DNA of 5,721 nucleotides from Desulfobacca acetoxidans (GTDB lineage: Bacteria > Desulfobacterota > Desulfobaccia > Desulfobaccales > 0-14-0-80-60-11). The first letter of the stretch is position 1, and each line of letters begins with the position of its first letter. A program made the translations under genes and the position numbers. This document shows positions 4,998 through 5,721 of this stretch, piece by piece. Under the pieces are notes generated by a model that saw only the letters and a list, made by a program, of their open reading frames with translations, was not told where the DNA came from and did no database searches. Location of the stretch: positions 1-5,721 of the forward strand of contig DZCR01000048.1 of NCBI GenBank assembly GCA_022736495.1. The letters run 5' to 3'.

Positions 4998-5315
4998 ATG
5001 CACAAACCACGCCGCGTCACCCCGGAAGAGATCTATCCCAGAGTCCAATCAGGGGAAACCCTCCTGGTCTGCGCCTATGACGATGACGCCAAATTCCAGC
5101 GGCTCCGTCTTAAGGGCGCCATGTCTTTCGCTGATTTTAAGTCGCGTCTGGCAACCCTCCCTAAAGACCGGGAAATCGTGTTCTATTGCGCCTGACCCAA
5201 TGAAGGTAGTGCCGCCGGTCAGGCGGCCAGGTTGATCGAGATGGGCTATACCAACACTAAGGCTCTCCTGGGGGGCGTGCAGGGCTGGAAACAGGCGGGT
5301 TACCTCTTAGTTTAG
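4998..5315 (+). CDS. Single-domain rhodanese, probable selenoprotein (Sec at in-frame TGA 5193-5195)
   Basis: A 105-aa rhodanese-fold protein if TGA at codon 66 is read as selenocysteine. The rhodanese family moves sulfane sulfur through a persulfide on an active-site Cys, usually in the cytoplasm. The start is the ATG at 4998, with AAGGAG at 4985-4990, 7 nt upstream. The frame runs to EIVFYCA (59-65), then TGA, then PNEGSAAGQAARLIEMGY (67-84), LLGGVQGWKQAGY (90-102) and a TAG stop at 5313. The part after the TGA is what a rhodanese should contain: the rest of the active loop, the helix after it, and the closing GGVxGWxxAGY motif. In Cys relatives I recall this loop as YCxCPNE, so Sec66 would replace the second Cys, giving Cys64-Ala-Sec66. 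A GC hairpin follows at 5211-5227. An upstream ATG at 4899 has no SD and adds unrelated residues. Alternatives are a nonsense-mutated pseudogene or a base error. Confidence 0.8.
5211..5227 (+). promoter_or_regulatory. Putative bacterial SECIS element
   Basis: GCCGCC (5211-5216) pairs perfectly with GGCGGC (5222-5227) around the loop GGUCA (5217-5221). It begins 15 nt after the in-frame TGA, and the loop starts 21 nt after it, inside the window in which bacterial SECIS loops lie. The GGUC of the loop resembles the SelB-contacting loop of the E. coli fdhF element. CAAU (5198-5201) may also pair with GUUG (5231-5234), giving a lower helix across an internal loop. SelB would bind here to deliver Sec-tRNA to the UGA. 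Confidence 0.7.
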
Positions 5316-5542
5316 TGGGTGAGGGGGAGGATGCTTGAGGGCCAGTAGTTGAGGGAATTAATTATCTCACCGATTTCGCTCCCTTTTCAGAAAAGTTTCA
5401 CATTACATTCCTTCCAGGTAAAATACCGCATTGCGCTCGGCTCCGGTCAAAATGACCCCGCCCCGGTTGGGTCCGTTGTTTTTTTCCTCCGGGATTGGTA
5501 AGGTATTTTGGTTTTCACCCCATCTCATTTGAGGAGATTGAC
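5316..5542. other. Intergenic region with small hairpins
   Basis: A 227-bp gap between the selenorhodanese and the next exported protein, with no credible gene. GGTCA-AAA-TGACC (5445-5457) is a perfect 5-bp hairpin. Overlapping it, GACCC (5454-5458) can pair with GGGTC (5469-5473), with a run of seven T at 5479-5485. This is a weak candidate for a + strand terminator of the rhodanese transcript. The sequence around 5431-5457 resembles short GC-rich interspersed palindromes seen in many anaerobe genomes. Confidence 0.4.
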
Positions 5543-5721
5543 ATGACGCCGAGAAAGCCTCTATTCCTTATGGCGGCTCTGTGCCTGGCCCTCGCGGGTT
5601 CCGCCTTCGCCCAAAAATACGGACCCGATCCCGGCGCCCCCGCCATGCTCCAGGCCGCTACCCAGCCCATCACCCTGGCGGCCCGGATCGGTTATTCCCT
5701 GAAACACGGGGGCTACTACGT
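5543..5721 (+). CDS. Exported protein of unknown function (3' truncated by window edge)
   Basis: The first 59 codons of a gene running off the right edge. GAGGAG (5531-5536) lies 6 nt before the ATG. The N-terminus is a clear Sec signal peptide: MTPRK, a hydrophobic core (PLFLMAALCLALAG), then SAFA before Gln24, a good signal-peptidase I site. The visible mature part starts QKYGPDPGAPAMLQAATQPI and continues to HGGYY. No domain can be recognised from it. There is no Cys directly after the cleavage site, so it is not an obvious lipoprotein. It follows the selenorhodanese after 227 bp and probably has its own transcript. Confidence 0.75.
   Translation, partial: MTPRKPLFLMAALCLALAGSAFAQKYGPDPGAPAMLQAATQPITLAARIGYSLKHGGYY

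Noticed and set aside
4772..5020. 82-aa minus-strand frame with a hydrophobic C-terminal segment
   Set aside because: It has no SD, overlaps the rhodanese start and the control region, and shows no recognisable motif. The hydrophobic stretch comes from reading AT-rich DNA.
4899..5195. 98-aa + strand frame starting at 4899 and stopping at the TGA
   Set aside because: Same frame as the selenorhodanese, but its first 33 residues have no SD and no motif, and its stop is the probable Sec codon. The gene is better described as 4998-5315.
5193..5315. Selenorhodanese as a nonsense-mutation pseudogene
   Set aside because: The post-TGA part keeps full rhodanese motifs and a normal stop, and a SECIS-like hairpin is correctly placed. 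Not excluded without raw reads and sel genes, but less likely.
5403..5528. 41-aa minus-strand frame in the last intergenic gap
   Set aside because: No SD before the ATG and no recognised homologue; it crosses the small hairpins of the gap and is probably a chance frame.

Overview
The window looks like chromosomal DNA from an anaerobic, probably sulfate-reducing or syntrophic, Desulfobacterota (delta-proteobacterial) lineage. The pointers are a run of three small Fe(Cys)4-type proteins (desulforedoxin-like, rubredoxin, rubredoxin-like), a probable selenoprotein, moderately GC-rich coding sequence, and strong AAGGAG-type ribosome binding sites. This is inferred from gene content; no marker gene is present.

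Layout. Positions 2-679 (+) are the C-terminal part of an FMN-dependent alpha-hydroxy-acid dehydrogenase, running in from the left edge. Its stop codon overlaps that of a convergent ten-helix BASS-type transporter (676-1614, -). Next come three + strand genes: an exported chagasin-type (I42) protease inhibitor (1673-2152), a compact MutY-like adenine DNA glycosylase without its iron-sulfur cysteines (2230-3102), and an exported TlpA-like thioredoxin-fold protein with a CGPC centre (3171-3674). A large hairpin lies just after the last of these.

The accessory core is 3804-4667 (-). Three short cysteine-rich genes lie in tandem, read from right to left: a 56-aa desulforedoxin-like protein, a 73-aa rubredoxin with an enlarged CX4C first iron loop, and a 58-aa rubredoxin-like protein with seven cysteines. 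Each has a good ribosome binding site. The two outer ones are easily missed because they are so short.

Across a 330-bp AT-rich divergent region holding two perfect 12-bp palindromes lies the most interesting gene (4998-5315, +). It is a single-domain rhodanese whose reading frame contains a TGA at 5193-5195. The frame continues for 39 recognisably rhodanese codons to a normal TAG, and a perfect 6-bp GC hairpin with a GGUCA loop begins 15 nt after the TGA. I read it as a selenocysteine rhodanese with a Cys-Ala-Sec active loop and a bacterial SECIS element. A conventional gene caller would truncate it at residue 65. The window ends in the first 59 codons of an unidentified exported protein (5543 onward).

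How the genes may work together (inference): the rubredoxin/desulforedoxin trio and the selenorhodanese flank one control region and all use thiol, selenol or Fe-Cys chemistry. That would fit electron transfer, oxidative-stress defence or sulfane-sulfur handling in an anaerobe. The transporter, protease inhibitor and glycosylase show no evident link to this group.
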